A DNA stretch of 64,000 nt from Niastella yeongjuensis (GTDB lineage: Bacteria; Bacteroidota; Bacteroidia; Chitinophagales; Chitinophagaceae), in NCBI RefSeq assembly GCF_900110245.1, contig NZ_FOCZ01000006.1:187004-251003 (forward strand), given 5' to 3'. The notes below the pieces were generated by a model. The model did no database searches. It was not told the DNA's origin and saw nothing but the letters and a program-made list of their open reading frames with translations. Both the position numbers and the translations under genes were made by a program. Shown piece by piece: positions 42,932-53,268 of this stretch (its first letter is position 1; every line of letters starts with the position of its first letter).

Positions 42932-43032
42932 TTACCGGTTACCAGTCTCCGGTTTCCGGGCTGATATAAAAGCATAATAAATATTTTCAACATTACTAAG
43001 ATCCGGCTTTCCCGGTAACTGGTAACCGGCAA
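42932..43032. repeat. Intergenic palindromic repeat, copy B (TTACCGGTTACCAG type)
   Basis: The 14-base word TTACCGGTTACCAG (42932-42945) is identical to that at 14540. It is partly inverted downstream as CTGGTAACCGGCAA (43019-43032), with an AT-rich centre between the arms. It lies between the sigma and fecR genes. Confidence 0.65.
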
Positions 43033-43119
43033 CCGGTACCCTGCAACTTCTTTTAATTCTTTTTAGGGGTCCATCCCGCACATCCGACTTATAATTAAAT
43101 CAGCACCAAACAAAACTAC

Positions 43120-44181
43120 ATGAATCGAAAGGCCTTTTATCATTTGCTGAAACGGTATGTAGAAAACGATTGCACTGAGGAGGAAAGAAAACTGGTTGAA
43201 CAATGGTATGAATTATTGGGTGATGAGGAAGGCATTGACCCTACCCTGCCACCCGGTGAAATAAAAGAAACCCTGGAACGCCTTTGGCCGAAAATTCATC
43301 AACAAACCCTGCTTACAGAAAACAGGGAGCAGGCATCACCACCGGCGAAGTTCATACCAGTGTGGATACGCTGGTTGAGCGCCGCTGTGATTACGGGGAG
43401 CATTATTACAGCGGCCTGGTGGTACCTGGATAATAAAAGGCCTTATACAGCACCGCAGGAAAAAGAAATGGCCGGGCTGCACCAGGTCAGAAATGACAAG
43501 ATCTCTACAGATACAGTGCACTTGCCCGATGGTTCACTGGTTATGCTGGAACCAAAGGCGCTGGTTCGTTATCACGATCAGTTTAAAGGACCTAAACGGG
43601 AAGTATACCTGGAAGGCAATGCTTTTTTTAAAGTGACCCGTAACCCCAAATCGCCTTTCTATGTATACAGTAAAAATATTGTGACCCAGGTATTGGGTAC
43701 CAGCTTTTTTGTAAAGACGAACGCCCTCACCAAAAACATCGAGGTGTCTGTTCAAACGGGTAAAGTGGCTGTTTATGAAGCCGGCCGGGAAACCGTACAG
43801 GAAAGGAAAATCGAAGAATCGAGTGGTGTGATATTGAAACCTAACCAAAAGGTGATCTACAGCGGCATCGATCACCATTTCAGAACAACCCTGGTAGAAA
43901 TACCATTGCCGGTACTGGCCAATAAGAACGCAGAAGAAAAAATAACGGAACTGAATTTTGTTTTTGATGAGGCGTCCATTGCGAAAGTCCTGAATTACCT
44001 GGAGCAGGCTTATCACATTGAAATGGTGATGGAGAATGAAAGTCTGGCGAAATGTTTGTTTACAGGTGATATAAAAGGACAAAATCTGTACGACCAACTG
44101 GAAATTATATGTGAGTCGGTGCAGGCCACCTATGAGATCCGCGGTACCCGCATTCTCATTAAAGGTTCCGGTTGCGAGTAA
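43120..44181 (+). CDS. FecR-family anti-sigma factor
   Basis: 353 aa. The N-terminal cytoplasmic part (NRKAFYHLLKRYVENDCTEE, RKLVEQWYELLGDEEG) precedes one membrane helix (about 85-103, WLSAAVITGSIITAAWWYL). The FecR domain follows (DTVHLPDGSLVMLEPKALVR, LEGNAFFKVTRNPKSPFYVY, VLGTSFFVKTNALTKNIEVS), then a DUF4974 C-terminal domain (ELNFVFDEASIAKVLNYLEQ). It should transmit a signal from the STN domain of the SusC encoded downstream to the sigma factor upstream. Confidence 0.93.
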   Translation: MNRKAFYHLLKRYVENDCTEEERKLVEQWYELLGDEEGIDPTLPPGEIKETLERLWPKIHQQTLLTENREQASPPAKFIPVWIRWLSAAVITGSIITAAWWYLDNKRPYTAPQEKEMAGLHQVRNDKISTDTVHLPDGSLVMLEPKALVRYHDQFKGPKREVYLEGNAFFKVTRNPKSPFYVYSKNIVTQVLGTSFFVKTNALTKNIEVSVQTGKVAVYEAGRETVQERKIEESSGVILKPNQKVIYSGIDHHFRTTLVEIPLPVLANKNAEEKITELNFVFDEASIAKVLNYLEQAYHIEMVMENESLAKCLFTGDIKGQNLYDQLEIICESVQATYEIRGTRILIKGSGCE

Positions 44182-44454
44182 CCAACAAGAGATCAGCATC
44201 ACTATAATACCCAACCATTTTCAAACATCCAAAACGATTGTCGCATGAGAATAAAAACCTACATCACGTAAACCCGCTTCGGGTATTCCATTACCTGCAT
44301 ATTGTTTAATGAACGCCGGGGGCGTATGAATTTTCGATGAAAATCGGGAAACAGGGAATTTATTGCCTGTTCAGGCCCCCTTTTTACCACTGACCTCGTC
44401 TGTTCTGCCAGCCAGCGGAAACGGACGGATTAACCATTCACCTCAATTCTATTT
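44182..44454 (+). promoter_or_regulatory. Structured leader region before the second susC
   Basis: The 273-bp gap holds an 8-codon frame (ATG 44245 to TAA 44271, MRIKTYIT) directly followed by the hairpin ACCCG-CTT-CGGGT (44272-44284). Further on, GGGGGC (44318-44323) can pair with GCCCCC (44375-44380) and enclose two small hairpins, ATTTTC-GAT-GAAAAT (44330-44344) and ACAGG/CCTGT (44351-44370); a T5 run follows at 44381. The arrangement resembles a three-way junction with a terminator-like 3' end. A regulatory role is inference. Confidence 0.45.
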
Positions 44455-47400
44455 ATGAAACATCAACGATTGGTTACAATCATTTCTATTGCCATTCGGT
44501 TAATATTACTACCAACACTACTCATTGTTTACCTTGGCTCTTACGCGTATTACAACAATGCAGAAGCACAAGGCATCCTTGATAAAATAGTATCGGTCTC
44601 TGTAGAAAAAGGCCAGCTAAAAGATGTATTCAACGTGCTAAAAAATCAAACCGGGGCGCGTTTTGTATACAGTTCAAAGACCATAGAAGCCGGGCGCAAG
44701 GTTTCCATTAAAGCAAGTCAGAAAAAGCTGGGTGAGGTGCTGGAAGAACTGCTTGCCCCATTTGGGATCACCTTTAAATTAATTAAGGACCGGATTGTAT
44801 TATACAAAACAGAACCGAATGCCTTTAATTATACAATCAATACAAATGAGTTAACCCTGCAATTATCAGCTGTTACGGCACTGGAAATTAAAGGCCAGGT
44901 ATCAGATGATAAAGGTAATCCGCTGGCCGGCGTAAGCATTGTTGTAAAGGGCACGGCAACGGGTACCAACACAGATATGAATGGCAATTTTACCATTACC
45001 GTTCCGGAAGGGAAAACAATACTGGTTGTATCTTCTGTTGGTTTTCAAACGCAGGAAGTGAATGTTGCCGGAAAAACTTCACTGGCGATTGTTATGGTAA
45101 CTGGTGTAGCCGGACAGCTAAGCGATATTGTAGTGGTTGGTTATGGCACGCAGAAGAAAGTAACGGTTACCGGTGCTGTAGCCCAGGTAAAGGGTGCAGA
45201 ACTGGCAAAATCCCCTTCGGTAAATCTATCCAATGCATTAGCAGGCAGGTTGCCGGGGGTTACAGCAATTCAATCGAGTGGTGAGCCGGGGTATGACGGT
45301 TCAACCATCCGCATACGTGGTTCCAATACGCCCAACAACAGTGGCGCATTAATTGTTATTGACGGGGTTCCCGACAGAGCCGGTGGATTGGAACGACTGA
45401 ACCCACAGGATATAGAAAGCATGTCGATATTGAAAGATGCAGCAGCAGCCATTTATGGTTCGCGTGCTGCAAATGGCGTTATACTTATCACCACCAAACG
45501 CGGCAAAAGCGGCAAGTCGCAATTGTCGTACGATTTCAATCAGGGCTGGGCTCAGCCAACCCGCATCCCGGAAATGTCTGATGCAATCGAATATGCGACC
45601 ATTATCAATGAGCTTACGCTATTCGATGGTTTGCCGGCTGATCAATGGAGCGCAGGCTGGAATGCCTTTAAACAAAACGGCACCTATACCCGAACCGATA
45701 ATGGCGTAAAGGTAGATGCCATTTACTCACCCACAGACATCAACAAATTCAGCAATGGCTCCGATCCCTGGGGTCATCCCAATACCGACTGGTTTGGTAC
45801 TACACTAAAAACATGGTCGCCACAGTCGAGCCATAATGTGCAATTGTCTGGCGGTTCCGACAATACAAAATACCTCGCCTCCCTGGGTTATGAAAACCAG
45901 GATGGTTACTATAAGAATTCGGCCACCGGTTACAAGCAGTATGACATGCGGTTTAACCTGGACGCAAAGGTGAACAAATATGTAAATACCAGCCTTGGAT
46001 TAACTGCCAGGGAAGAATCCCGGTTTTTCCCAACCGTAGGTGCCGGGCCAATATTCCGGATGCTTATGCGTGGTAAACCCACAGAACAGGAAGTATGGCC
46101 CAATGGTTTACCCGGGCCAGATATAGAGAACGGCCAAAACCCGATCGTGATCACCACCAATCAAACAGGTTACGATAAGGACTGGCGTGATTATTTTCAA
46201 ACCAATGGCAGAATTGATCTGCAGGTACCGTTTGTAGAAGGATTGAAGATTGCAGGTTTTGCAGCCGTTGACAAATACTTTCGCCGTACCAAACGATGGG
46301 AAACACCCTGGTATCTGTACTTCTGGGATAAAAGCAGCTACGAAGCTGATGGGGTTACTCCCAAACTAACCAAATCGGTGCGTTCTACTTTTACCGATCC
46401 ACGCCTGACCGAATCGCAGGAAAACCAATTGAATATAAACCTGTCGGGCTTTATCAATTATGACAGAACGTTTGGCGATCATACCCTGAACCTGATGGCT
46501 GCCGTTACCCGGGAAACGATAGATAATCAGAACTTCAATGCTTTCCGCCGCAATTATATTTCCACGGCACTTGATCAATTGTTTGCCGGTGGCGAGTCGC
46601 AGAAAGACAATAACGGAAGCGCCTATACCCGGGCAAGGTTAAGTTATTTTGGCCGGGCAAACTATAACTACAAGGAACGGTATATGGCCGAATTCCTGTG
46701 GCGTTATGATGGCTCCTACATGTTTCCGGAAAATGATCGCTTTGGGTTCTTTCCTGGTATATTGTTAGGCTGGCGTTTATCGGAAGAAAAATTCTTTAAG
46801 CCGGTAGCTTTCATCAATAACCTGAAACTACGCGCTTCCTGGGGACAAATGGGTAATGACAACATCCTATTTAATAACGTACTGCAGGAATACCGGTATC
46901 TGTCTACCTACGGTTTCAATACTTATATAGTGAATGGCAACCTGGTAAAAACGCTTACCGAAACAGGTTTGCCCAACCCCGGTTATACCTGGGAGGTGGC
47001 TAACAACGCCAACATTGGACTGGAGGGTTCCGCATTAAACAGCCGGCTTTCATTTGAACTGGATGTATTCAATAATATCCGCACCAAAATATTGATGCAG
47101 AACTCAGCTGTAACACCCGCTTCTGCCGGCATGACCCTGCCGCCCGAGAATTTGGGAAAAGTAAAGAACAGGGGATTTGAATTCAATATAGGGTACAGCG
47201 ATCATTTTGGCGATTTCCAGTTCAGGGTGAGTGTAAATGGCGGCTATGCTAAAAATGAGGTGATCAACCTGCCAGAAACGCCGGGCTTAAAACCCTATCA
47301 GTATTCAAAGGGACATACGTTTGGAACCGATGGTGCTGCATTCCTGGTATATGAATACGATGGTGTTTTTGTTGACCAGGATGATATCAACAAAAACACC

Positions 47401-47991
47401 ATCGATTATAGTGCCGCAACCAACAAGCTGCTTCCGGGTGACATGAAATTAAAAGATGTAAGCGGCGATGGCAAGATAGATGCCGATGACCGGGTGCGCC
47501 TCGAAAAGAACCGCGACCCCTGGTTTACCGGTGGTATGAATATAAATCTGCAATACAAGAATTTTGATTGTTCCATTTTAGTACAGGGTGCTACAGGCGG
47601 GTTACTTTTTATAGGGACCGAATCTGGCACCATAGGTAACTTTCTAAAATACTCATACGATCATCGCTGGACGGTGGAAAACCCCAGCGCTACGGATCCC
47701 CGTTTGGCCAACCGGGGCAATACTTATTTTAATGGCGGATCATTTGGTACCAATACCTATTGGTTAAGAAGTAGCAATTACCTGCGGTTAAAGAATATTG
47801 AATTCGGTTATAACCTGCCGGCAAAAATTGGCCAGAAGGCAGGTATTAACAATTTTCGATTATATGTAAATGGTATTAATCTGGTTACGCTGGATAAAAT
47901 GAAAATCTGGGACCCGGAATCAACCAGCGGCAATGGACAATACTATCCACAATCAAGAATATTAAATGTAGGTGCCAGAGTATCCTTCTAA
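44455..47991 (+). CDS. SusC-like TonB-dependent transporter with STN domain (second locus)
   Basis: 1178 aa. Signal/anchor (IISIAIRLILLPTLLIVYLG), STN domain (about 40-115, KIVSVSVEKGQLKDVFNVLK), carboxypeptidase-like domain (KGQVSDDKGNPLAGVSIVVK), plug with the SusC signature LSDIVVVGYGTQKKVTVTGA and RGSNTPNNSGALIVIDGVPD, then a long barrel ending RILNVGARVSF. The STN domain matches the adjacent sigma/FecR control. The ligand is unknown: no glycoside hydrolase is encoded in this operon. Confidence 0.95.
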   Translation: MKHQRLVTIISIAIRLILLPTLLIVYLGSYAYYNNAEAQGILDKIVSVSVEKGQLKDVFNVLKNQTGARFVYSSKTIEAGRKVSIKASQKKLGEVLEELLAPFGITFKLIKDRIVLYKTEPNAFNYTINTNELTLQLSAVTALEIKGQVSDDKGNPLAGVSIVVKGTATGTNTDMNGNFTITVPEGKTILVVSSVGFQTQEVNVAGKTSLAIVMVTGVAGQLSDIVVVGYGTQKKVTVTGAVAQVKGAELAKSPSVNLSNALAGRLPGVTAIQSSGEPGYDGSTIRIRGSNTPNNSGALIVIDGVPDRAGGLERLNPQDIESMSILKDAAAAIYGSRAANGVILITTKRGKSGKSQLSYDFNQGWAQPTRIPEMSDAIEYATIINELTLFDGLPADQWSAGWNAFKQNGTYTRTDNGVKVDAIYSPTDINKFSNGSDPWGHPNTDWFGTTLKTWSPQSSHNVQLSGGSDNTKYLASLGYENQDGYYKNSATGYKQYDMRFNLDAKVNKYVNTSLGLTAREESRFFPTVGAGPIFRMLMRGKPTEQEVWPNGLPGPDIENGQNPIVITTNQTGYDKDWRDYFQTNGRIDLQVPFVEGLKIAGFAAVDKYFRRTKRWETPWYLYFWDKSSYEADGVTPKLTKSVRSTFTDPRLTESQENQLNINLSGFINYDRTFGDHTLNLMAAVTRETIDNQNFNAFRRNYISTALDQLFAGGESQKDNNGSAYTRARLSYFGRANYNYKERYMAEFLWRYDGSYMFPENDRFGFFPGILLGWRLSEEKFFKPVAFINNLKLRASWGQMGNDNILFNNVLQEYRYLSTYGFNTYIVNGNLVKTLTETGLPNPGYTWEVANNANIGLEGSALNSRLSFELDVFNNIRTKILMQNSAVTPASAGMTLPPENLGKVKNRGFEFNIGYSDHFGDFQFRVSVNGGYAKNEVINLPETPGLKPYQYSKGHTFGTDGAAFLVYEYDGVFVDQDDINKNTIDYSAATNKLLPGDMKLKDVSGDGKIDADDRVRLEKNRDPWFTGGMNINLQYKNFDCSILVQGATGGLLFIGTESGTIGNFLKYSYDHRWTVENPSATDPRLANRGNTYFNGGSFGTNTYWLRSSNYLRLKNIEFGYNLPAKIGQKAGINNFRLYVNGINLVTLDKMKIWDPESTSGNGQYYPQSRILNVGARVSF

Positions 47992-48009
47992 CAATAAAAT
48001 AATTAGTAG

Positions 48010-49890
48010 ATGAAAAAGATCCTGTTTTGTGTTCTCCTCCTGGCGATAGCGGGAGCTTGCAAACGAGATTTCCTTAATACCAAACCGCTCGATAAAGTAT
48101 CCTCAACAGATGCGTGGAAAGACGGTGCCCTGGCAGAATCATTTATCACCGGGATATATGCCGGTCTTGGGCAGGGCGGATTTGATGAGCAGATGCTGGC
48201 GGTGCTGTCAGACGAAGCTGTTTTTACCCATCCGGGGCGCGGCATCAATATCGTAAATGAAGGCACATTGAACCCATCGAATATAGGGTGGGTAAATGTA
48301 AACTATCGTTGGGGAAAGGATGCCAGCAATAATGATATGTATGCCAAGATCAGGCAGGCTAACCTGGCATTGGAGAATTTGCGCATAGCTACATTTGAAG
48401 ATAAGACCCTCAACGACCGGTTACAGGGTGAAGCGCATTTTATGCGGGCTTTTTTTTATCAGCAGCTGATCCGTTATTACGGCGGGGTACCTATTATTGA
48501 CAGGTCTTATGGTCTTGGTGAAGACTATAGTGTAACCCGTAATACATGGGAAGAGTGTGTCAATTTTGTACTCAGGGAATGTGATAGCGCCATCCTGTTG
48601 TTAAAAGGGAAAACAGTGGCTTTAGGAAGAGCCAGTGATTTGGCCGCCATGGCATTGAAATCGCGCATGTTGTTATACACTGCCAGCGACCTGCACGATA
48701 TGCCCACCGCCAGGTCAAAATCAGCGGTAATCAGTGGTTATGCCAAGCCTGAATTACTGGGCTATACGGGTGGCGACCGCATTGCCCGGTGGACAGCCGC
48801 CAAGAACGCCGCTAAAGCACTGATGGATGCTAATCCATTAAAAGGATATAAGTTGAACCTCACAGCGCCGGTATCGGCCGCTGATGGCAAAAGGAATTAC
48901 GTGTCACTGGCTATGGGTGGCGGTAGTAAAAGCGCTGACGTTGACAAAAGCGCGGAAAGCGAGATCCTGTTTGGCCGTTACTGGACAATCAACAAGGATG
49001 AAAGTTCCGGGATGTATGTTGGTTTGACCAACGGCCCCAATGGATATCATAACTGGGCGGGTAATACGCCGGTACAGCTATTGGTTGATGATTATGAAAT
49101 GATGGATGGTACCCAATTCAGCTGGAGCAATCCCACGCAAAAAGCGCAGCCATACGCCAATCGCGATCCCCGTTTTTATGCTTCCATCCTGTATGACGGG
49201 GCCGACTGGAAACCACGTGATAAGATCTCGGGGAATGTTGATCCTGCCAATCAGATCCAAACCGGCAAATACGACCAGGGCGGCGGCGTATTTCTTCCGG
49301 GCCTCGATACCCGATCCAGTTCTATTGAAAACTGGAATGGCAGCTGGACCGGTTATTATGTTCGCAAGTTTACTGATCCCGACCCTGACCTTGTTGACAA
49401 TACCACCCGGCAAACGATACCCTGGCCCTTCTTCCGCTATACCGAGGTTGTGATGAATTACATCGAAGCCTGTATAGAACTGGGTGAAGAATCCGAAGCC
49501 AGGACCTGGTTGAACAGAATCCGTTTTCGCGCAGGCATGCCGGCTGTTACCGAGACGGGAGCAGCGCTGAAGGAACGGTATCGTAATGAACGCAGGATTG
49601 AACTGGCTTATGAGGATCAGCGTTACCACGATTGCCGCCGCTGGATGATCGCCCCTGCTACCCTCGGCAGAAAGCTGGTATATATAGATGTTGTGGCAAG
49701 GTTGAAAGCAGGTGCCAGTTTTGCAGCACCTTACAAACACGATGAAACAAAATACAATTACACCTATACGCCACTGGAAGTGAATTCGCAGGAGGACCGG
49801 AAATGGGATGATAAAATGTATTACCGGCCAATACCACAGGATGAGATGAATACGAATCTGAAGCTGATCCAGAATCCCGGCTATAATTAG
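48010..49890 (+). CDS. SusD-like lipoprotein (second locus)
   Basis: 626 aa, longer than the xylan SusD. Lipoprotein signal (ILFCVLLLAIAGAC, lipidated Cys17) with the SusD start KRDFLNTKPLDKVSSTDAWK. TPR-like helices (LNDRLQGEAHFMRAFFYQQL, RASDLAAMALKSRMLLYTAS) and the C-terminal part (YTEVVMNYIEACIELGEESE, RNERRIELAYEDQRYHDCRR) follow. It sits 18 bp after susC and should form the outer lid of that transporter. Confidence 0.94.
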   Translation: MKKILFCVLLLAIAGACKRDFLNTKPLDKVSSTDAWKDGALAESFITGIYAGLGQGGFDEQMLAVLSDEAVFTHPGRGINIVNEGTLNPSNIGWVNVNYRWGKDASNNDMYAKIRQANLALENLRIATFEDKTLNDRLQGEAHFMRAFFYQQLIRYYGGVPIIDRSYGLGEDYSVTRNTWEECVNFVLRECDSAILLLKGKTVALGRASDLAAMALKSRMLLYTASDLHDMPTARSKSAVISGYAKPELLGYTGGDRIARWTAAKNAAKALMDANPLKGYKLNLTAPVSAADGKRNYVSLAMGGGSKSADVDKSAESEILFGRYWTINKDESSGMYVGLTNGPNGYHNWAGNTPVQLLVDDYEMMDGTQFSWSNPTQKAQPYANRDPRFYASILYDGADWKPRDKISGNVDPANQIQTGKYDQGGGVFLPGLDTRSSSIENWNGSWTGYYVRKFTDPDPDLVDNTTRQTIPWPFFRYTEVVMNYIEACIELGEESEARTWLNRIRFRAGMPAVTETGAALKERYRNERRIELAYEDQRYHDCRRWMIAPATLGRKLVYIDVVARLKAGASFAAPYKHDETKYNYTYTPLEVNSQEDRKWDDKMYYRPIPQDEMNTNLKLIQNPGYN

Positions 49891-49926
49891 GAAGTAGGAA
49901 TTTCATCTTGCTCAACAATCCAACGT

Positions 49927-52900
49927 ATGACCTTTCAAAAAATACCATGCTTAATTGTTACCGGCATTTTCTTTCTCTCTGCCTGTAAACATAATAACGA
50001 AAAGCCGGCTGGCCATCCCCTGTTTACCCTGTTACCGGCCGACAGCACCAACATAACGTTCAATAATACCTTAACGGAAGGGATCAATACCAATGTATTG
50101 CTATACGAATACTTTTATAATGGCGGCGGAGTGGCTACCGGTGATGTGAATGGAGATGGACTGGTTGATATTTATTTCACTGCCAATATGAGTGATAACC
50201 TGCTATACCTCAATAAAGGAGCTATGCATTTTGAGGATATAACCGGTCTTGCCGGCACCAGCGGCAGACCAGGTCCCTGGAAAACCGGGGTTACCATGGC
50301 AGATGTAAATGGCGATGGGCGTTTGGATATTTACCTCTGTTATTCTGGCAAACTGCGTGGCGAAAAAAGGAGCAATGAACTGTACATCAATACCGGGAAC
50401 GATCAGCAAGGGTATCCGCATTTCAGTGAACAGGCGATGCAATACGGTCTTGCCGATACAGGTTATAGTACCCAGGCTTATTTTTTTGATGCCGATCGCG
50501 ATGGCGATCTCGATGCGTTGCTGTTGAATCACAATCCCAATTCACTGCCCATATTGGATGAAGCGAGTACTGCAGCCCTTTTTAAAAAAGAAGACCCGGC
50601 AATTGGCGTCCGATTGCTCCGTAACGACAAGAACTACTTTACTGATATAACTCATCAGGCCGGGATCAGCAGTTCTTCCTTAACCTATGGTTTGGGGGCC
50701 GGCATTGCCGACATCAATAGAGATGGCTGGCCCGACATCTACCTCTCGAACGACTATGCCGTGCCTGATTATCTGTACATCAACAATCATGATGGTACGT
50801 TCACCGATCAATTGCAAATCTGCCTGGGCCACAACAGCCAGTTCTCGATGGGCAACGACATCGCCGACATCAACAACGACGGGCGGCCTGATATTTACAC
50901 ATTGGACATGCTGCCCGAAGACAATCACCGGCAAAAGCTATTGTTTGCACCAGATAACTATGAAAAGTTCGAGTTGAACCTGCGATCTGGTTTTTACTAC
51001 CAGTATATGCGAAATATGTTGCAGTTGAATATTGGCGGGGGACGGGGGGAAACTCCCGCCCCTTTATTTAGCGAGATCGGTCAGCTTGCGGGCATTTCCA
51101 ATACCGACTGGAGCTGGGCACCCCTGCTGGCAGATTATAACAATGATGGCTGGAAGGACCTGATGGTGACCAATGGCTTTCTGCGCGATTATACTAACCT
51201 CGACTTCATAAAATATATGAACGACTATGTGCAAAGCAAAGGACGCCTGCAGCGGGAAGATGTGTTACAACTCGTTCATCAGATACCGGCTTCCAATGTG
51301 ATCAATTACCTCTTTGCCAATAATAAGAACTGTACGTTCAGCAATGTATCTGCACAATGGGGCTTCAACAGAGCGTCCAATAGCAATGGCGCTGCCTATG
51401 CCGACCTCGATAATGATGGTGACCTGGACCTGATAATCAATAATATCAATCAACCGGCATACATTTATCGCAATGAGGCCCGTCAGCAAACCGGTTCTCA
51501 TTATTTGCAGGTACAATTGCACGGGTTGCCCGGCAATACCCAGGGCATTGGCGCGAAATTGATTCTCTATAGCAAAGCCGGTCAACAGTACCTGGAGCAA
51601 ATGCCCACGCGTGGATATCTATCAACCGTTTCGGGCATATTACACTTTGGATTAGGAACACAATCCACTATTGATTCTTTACAAATAATATGGCCACGCG
51701 GGAAACAACAACTGTTTAAAGGTATTGAAGCCGATCAGTTATTGGTAGTGGATGAAAAGGAAGCCAGCGAGATCTTCAAAATAAACTCGGCTTCCCCTAC
51801 CCTGTTTACAGCAGTCAAAACGCCATTACAATTCAAATCGCCCGTAAATACTATCAACGATTTCAAACGGCAGCCATTGCTGGTAAGTCCATTGTCGTTT
51901 GCCGGCCCCTGTCTGGCAAAAGGCGATATGAATGGTGATGGATTGGAGGATGTTTACGCCGGTGGTGGCAGCGGACAGGCAGCGGTATTATACCTGCAAC
52001 AGAAAGATGGACGGTTCCTGCCAAAGAGAGAACCAGCGTTTGAGTTGGACGCGTCTTGTGAAGATGCAGATGCCGTAATTGTCGATGTTAATGGCGATGG
52101 CTATAATGATCTTTATGTAGCCAGTGGTGGTTATCATAATTACCTGCCTAATGATCTATTGTTACAGGATCGTTTATACCTGAATGATGGCAAGGCAAAT
52201 TTTGCAAAAAGCACCCAGGCGTTGCCTCCTATGCGGGTTAGTAAAAGCTGCGTACGGGTTTATGATTATAATAACGATGGATCACCTGATCTGTTTGTTG
52301 GCGGGCGCGTAATTCCGGGGCGCTATCCTGAAACACCGGAGAGTTTTCTGCTTATCAATGATGGTAAAGGGTATTTCGCCAACCAAATAACTACTATAGC
52401 GCCATCACTGGCAAAAGCCGGCATGATCACCGATGCAATATGGATAGACCTGAATAACGATGCAAAAAAAGACCTGGTAATTGTTGGGGAATGGATGCCG
52501 GTAACTGTATACATCAGCGTTGATCATCATTTACAGGATCAAACGAGCCATTACTTCAACACCAGTTATCGTGGTTGGTGGAATAAGATAGCAACCGGTG
52601 ATTTTAATAAGGATGGCAAACCCGATCTCGTTATAGGAAATCTGGGTTTAAATACCCAATGCCGGGCCAGTGACATTGAACCCGCCAATCTTTATTATAA
52701 AGACTTCGACGACAATGGTGCTGTTGATCCTTTGTTTTGTTTTTACATCCAGGGCAAATCATATCCCTATTGCACCAGGGATGAATTGCTGGACCAGATC
52801 AGCCTGATGCGCACCCGCTTTACGGATTACAAAAGTTATGCAGACGCTGCCCTGCAACAGATCTTTACGCCGGAAGAATTAAAGGACGTGAACGATTTAG

Positions 52901-53268
52901 AGGCGAATTATCTGCAAACGGTCTTGTTTGAAAGCAGTGGCACCGGCAAATACGAGTTACGTGCATTGCCCATACAAACCCAGTATGCTCCTGTTTATAC
53001 CATTACACCACTCGATTATGATAATGACGGCTATGAAGATCTTTTGCTGTGTGGCAATATGAACCGGGCAAGGTTACGTCCGGGTAAATACGATGCCAGT
53101 TATGGTCAGTTATTAAAGAATGATGGCAAGGGTGGGTTTACTTACATCGATCAGCAACGATCGGGCTTTTATATAAAAGGCGATGTACGCAGTGTACTTC
53201 CCATCAATAACCTGTTATTATTTGGCATCAATCAGCAACCCCTGCAAGCGTATGAAAAGAATAAATAA
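49927..53268 (+). CDS. FG-GAP/VCBS repeat lipoprotein with ASPIC/UnbV domain
   Basis: 1113 aa. Lipoprotein signal (IPCLIVTGIFFLSAC, lipidated Cys19). About thirteen calcium-binding FG-GAP repeats of the form D-x-N-x-D-G-x-x-D are visible, for example DVNGDGLVDIYF, DINRDGWPDIYL, DLDNDGDLDLII, DYNNDGSPDLFV, DFNKDGKPDLVI and DYDNDGYEDLLL, forming two propellers. Between them is an ASPIC/UnbV domain (YLQVQLHGLPGNTQGIGAKL). This CRTAC1-like protein is often encoded directly after SusCD in Bacteroidota. It is presumably surface-exposed; its ligand is unknown. It overlaps the next gene by 17 bp. Confidence 0.9.
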   Translation: MTFQKIPCLIVTGIFFLSACKHNNEKPAGHPLFTLLPADSTNITFNNTLTEGINTNVLLYEYFYNGGGVATGDVNGDGLVDIYFTANMSDNLLYLNKGAMHFEDITGLAGTSGRPGPWKTGVTMADVNGDGRLDIYLCYSGKLRGEKRSNELYINTGNDQQGYPHFSEQAMQYGLADTGYSTQAYFFDADRDGDLDALLLNHNPNSLPILDEASTAALFKKEDPAIGVRLLRNDKNYFTDITHQAGISSSSLTYGLGAGIADINRDGWPDIYLSNDYAVPDYLYINNHDGTFTDQLQICLGHNSQFSMGNDIADINNDGRPDIYTLDMLPEDNHRQKLLFAPDNYEKFELNLRSGFYYQYMRNMLQLNIGGGRGETPAPLFSEIGQLAGISNTDWSWAPLLADYNNDGWKDLMVTNGFLRDYTNLDFIKYMNDYVQSKGRLQREDVLQLVHQIPASNVINYLFANNKNCTFSNVSAQWGFNRASNSNGAAYADLDNDGDLDLIINNINQPAYIYRNEARQQTGSHYLQVQLHGLPGNTQGIGAKLILYSKAGQQYLEQMPTRGYLSTVSGILHFGLGTQSTIDSLQIIWPRGKQQLFKGIEADQLLVVDEKEASEIFKINSASPTLFTAVKTPLQFKSPVNTINDFKRQPLLVSPLSFAGPCLAKGDMNGDGLEDVYAGGGSGQAAVLYLQQKDGRFLPKREPAFELDASCEDADAVIVDVNGDGYNDLYVASGGYHNYLPNDLLLQDRLYLNDGKANFAKSTQALPPMRVSKSCVRVYDYNNDGSPDLFVGGRVIPGRYPETPESFLLINDGKGYFANQITTIAPSLAKAGMITDAIWIDLNNDAKKDLVIVGEWMPVTVYISVDHHLQDQTSHYFNTSYRGWWNKIATGDFNKDGKPDLVIGNLGLNTQCRASDIEPANLYYKDFDDNGAVDPLFCFYIQGKSYPYCTRDELLDQISLMRTRFTDYKSYADAALQQIFTPEELKDVNDLEANYLQTVLFESSGTGKYELRALPIQTQYAPVYTITPLDYDNDGYEDLLLCGNMNRARLRPGKYDASYGQLLKNDGKGGFTYIDQQRSGFYIKGDVRSVLPINNLLLFGINQQPLQAYEKNK

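Noticed and set aside
49078-49740. A 220-codon minus-strand frame opposite susD.
   Set aside because: The SusD protein is complete on the plus strand and the opposing frame has no signature.
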